From: Corynebacterium alimapuense
GTDB lineage: Bacteria > Actinomycetota > Actinomycetes > Mycobacteriales > Mycobacteriaceae
Assembly (NCBI RefSeq): GCF_003716585.1
Contig: NZ_PTJO01000001.1
Location: 244,616-308,615, forward strand
Direction of reading: 5' to 3'
Length of the DNA: 64,000 nucleotides
This document shows, piece by piece, positions 62,635 to 64,000 of the stretch (position 1 is the stretch's first letter; the number at the start of each line of letters is the position of its first letter). The notes beneath the pieces were generated by a model. It was not told where the DNA came from and searched no databases. It was given only the letters and a program-made list of their open reading frames with translations. Made by a program: the position numbers and the translations under genes.

Positions 62635-63637
62635 GTCTGACAGATTAGTACATCCACGGGGCCCGCACGTCCCGCTTCCGGTTCGAAACGGACTTACGGC
62701 TACCCGCGCGCGCCTACCGGATAATTCGGATCCGATTTCAGCTGCGAATTTTCTCAATGAACTGATCTCCAGCCAACGTCACCGGCATCCCGATGACAAC
62801 GAATCCGCCCTTCTAGAGCGCTTTCAGGCTGGACAAGTACGCCTGCGCAACGGCACTATTCTAGCCCCAGAATCTTTGGTCTCTGCTGGCCAGGATGTCT
62901 TCTTCTATCGCACTCCGGCGCCAGAGACTCCAGTGCCCTATGACATCGAGATTCTCCATCGCGACAACGATCTACTCGTAGTGGACAAGCCTCCTTACCT
63001 GGCAACCATGCCGAGGGGGCGGCACATTACTGAAACTGTGACAGTCCGGCTGCGTCGAGATCTCGACCTGCCCGATCTGGTGCCCGCCCACCGCTTAGAT
63101 CGGCTAACTTCAGGCGTTCTCATGTTTACCCTCCGGAAAGAGGTTCGCGGGGCGTATCAGAGCCTATTTGCCCAACGAAAGGTCGCTAAGGCCTATGAGG
63201 CGATAGCAACTCTAGATCCCGACTTGGCTAGCTCCACACCGGTGGACTGGGCCTCCCAGATGACCAAACAGCCCGGTGACATTCAGGGCCATATTGTCGA
63301 AGGAGAGCCGAATGCTTTTACTCAGCTTGTCGACGTCGCCCCGCTCAGCCAAGCTGAGCAGCTAGCGCTGGAGCAGCTGCACGGTCCACTACCCCCACAG
63401 GCTCGCTATTTACTTCATCCAGAAACCGGACGAACCCACCAACTGCGTTTGCATATGTGGGCTGCGGGAGTACCGATCCTAGGGGATCCGGTTTATCCAC
63501 GTATCTATTCCGTAGAAGAGGAGGATATGAGTGTTCCGATGCACCTTCGAGCTCGGAGTCTTTCCTTCATCGATCCTTTGAGCGGCTTGTTGCGGGAGTT
63601 TTGGGCTCCTCGGCAGGGACACCTCTCAAGCAACTAG
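62618..63637 (+). CDS. RluA-type pseudouridine synthase
   Basis: Isomerises uridine to pseudouridine in rRNA or tRNA. The catalytic domain has LLVVDKPPYLATMPRG (about 120-135), the catalytic Asp in PAHRLDRLTSGVLMF (about 155), and LHPETGRTHQLRLHM near residue 275, all RluA hallmarks. There is no S4 domain, and the N-terminal 90 residues are of the actinobacterial type. The longest start (ATG 62618) and ATG 62633 both have weak ribosome sites. Its target cannot be told from sequence; its position beside a rRNA operon is conserved in corynebacteria as far as I recall. Confidence 0.87.
   Translation: MVSRFMSDRLVHPRGPHVPLPVRNGLTATRARLPDNSDPISAANFLNELISSQRHRHPDDNESALLERFQAGQVRLRNGTILAPESLVSAGQDVFFYRTPAPETPVPYDIEILHRDNDLLVVDKPPYLATMPRGRHITETVTVRLRRDLDLPDLVPAHRLDRLTSGVLMFTLRKEVRGAYQSLFAQRKVAKAYEAIATLDPDLASSTPVDWASQMTKQPGDIQGHIVEGEPNAFTQLVDVAPLSQAEQLALEQLHGPLPPQARYLLHPETGRTHQLRLHMWAAGVPILGDPVYPRIYSVEEEDMSVPMHLRARSLSFIDPLSGLLREFWAPRQGHLSSN
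62642..62647 (-). promoter_or_regulatory. Predicted -10 for the small amphipathic ORF
   Basis: Minus-strand TAATCT, 7-nt spacer GTCAGAC, then the ATG at 62634. Confidence 0.35.
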
Positions 63638-63649
63638 CCCGTGCCGGCA

Positions 63650-63674
63650 GCTGGCCCTATCAACAAGGGCCAGC
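63650..63674. terminator. Hairpin after the pseudouridine synthase gene
   Basis: GCTGGCCCT (63650-63658), loop ATCAACA, AGGGCCAGC (63666-63674); flanking TGCCGG/CCGGCA can extend the structure. It lies 12 nt after the stop and may also act as a backup for the rRNA operon on the minus strand. No T-tract. Confidence 0.6.
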
Positions 63675-63727
63675 CCGCCCCGGCAGGAATGCCAGTCCGT
63701 GATCTGATCTACTCTGAACATGCGTGT

Positions 63728-63792
63728 AGGCCCCCTAGTGTGTGGGTTCCTACCAACACAGTGGTGGGAAACCTAGCAACACTAGGGGGCCT
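63728..63792 (-). terminator. rRNA operon terminator
   Basis: AGGCCCCCTAGTGT (63728-63741) and ACACTAGGGGGCCT (63779-63792) form a perfect 14-bp stem; the 37-nt interior has an imperfect second stem (GGTTCCTACCA / TGGTGGGAAACC). It starts 27 nt after the 3' end of 5S rRNA in the direction of transcription. Confidence 0.75.
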
Positions 63793-63819
63793 GACAGCAA
63801 TATTTATTTTTAAGTTTTA

Positions 63820-63938
63820 GGTCGGCGGCAACTTACTCTCCCACACCCTCCCGGGTGCAGTACCATCAGCGCGGGCAGGCTTAGCTTCCGGGTTCGGAAC
63901 GGGACCGGGCGTTTCCCTGCCGCTATCAACCACCGACA
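63820..63938 (-). rRNA. rrf: 5S ribosomal RNA
   Basis: The reverse complement starts TGTCGGTGGTTGATAGCGGC and contains the conserved 5S core GGGAAACGCCCGGTCC, TTCCGAACCCGGAAGCTAAG, GATGGTACTGC and GGGAGAGTAAG, ending GCCGCCGACC; the two ends pair as helix I. Length is about 119 nt. It is the last gene of a minus-strand rRNA operon whose 23S gene lies beyond base 64000. The remaining bases, 63939-64000, appear to be the 23S-5S spacer. Confidence 0.96.
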
Positions 63939-64000
63939 CACTCACCGGGACAACAACCACACAAAAAGTGGGTGCCATAAAGGTGGGTGTGCTGTGTCAG

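Noticed and set aside
62488..62757. 89-codon version of the small minus-strand frame
   Set aside because: The first 41 residues overlap the conserved start of the pseudouridine synthase and look like antisense translation; only the part from 62634 has a promoter-like signal.

Overview
The window reads as a chromosomal segment of a Corynebacterium species. Clear markers are glf (galactofuranose for a mycolate-type wall), an LGFP-repeat peptidoglycan amidase, an LCP ligase, a FarR-type GntR regulator next to serS, the pyk2-ldh pair, the msrA-sodA pair, an HrrSA-type two-component system, McbR and a UspA3-type stress protein. This order agrees with what I remember of the C. glutamicum chromosome arm approaching oriC. 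The species cannot be named from the sequence alone.

Layout. 1-31 kb is conserved housekeeping DNA: glf (partial, minus), PGRP amidase (plus), glpK (minus), an MFS exporter plus M20 hydrolase operon, then serS-plsC-HAD (minus), farR, a septum-formation-type exported protein and a small zincin, pheA-gpmB (minus), an amidase with a CPBP membrane protease, LCP, DUF5926, GDPD-pyk2 and ldh (minus), an alpha/beta hydrolase membrane protein, PhoD, HAD, msrA, sodA, and a LysR/MFS pair.

31.7-51.6 kb is an accessory lipid and glycan region and the most interesting part. It opens with a PCu(A)C copper-chaperone lipoprotein and a Tat-exported DyP peroxidase. Then comes a nonheme-iron oxygenase of the ScoE/Rv0097 isonitrile-forming family, followed by an FcoT (Rv0098/ScoD) homologue. 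Seven overlapping or nearly touching downstream genes encode glycosyltransferases, a large membrane protein, a serine hydrolase and a Tat-exported GH16 enzyme. A GT4 and a flippase point the other way. After them lie a carrier protein-thioesterase fusion, an acyl-activating (ANL) ligase with a translationally coupled secreted protein, and a stripped-down FAS-I (acyltransferase plus degenerate ketoreductase). Together these hold all four enzyme activities known for building an isonitrile fatty acyl group (ligase, carrier, FcoT, oxidase), but no NRPS. My inference is an isonitrile-acyl metabolite or isonitrile-decorated glycolipid with a copper role.

51.6-64 kb returns to conserved DNA: a near-consensus parS site, an exported protein, a TM0106-type nuclease, DUF6474, an Lsr2-like protein, HrrA/HrrS, a DUF2020 lipoprotein, a class E sortase with a previously easy-to-miss 50-aa membrane protein, a YidC-type insertase, McbR, a GlsB-type membrane protein, a universal stress protein, a pseudouridine synthase and, at the right edge, the 5S rRNA gene of a minus-strand rRNA operon.

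Regulatory signals. Many genes lack a Shine-Dalgarno sequence but carry a TANNNT hexamer exactly 6-7 nt before the start codon, the signature of leaderless mRNAs in this genus. Functional assignments rest on reading motifs by eye and on remembered family sequences; no database search was run.
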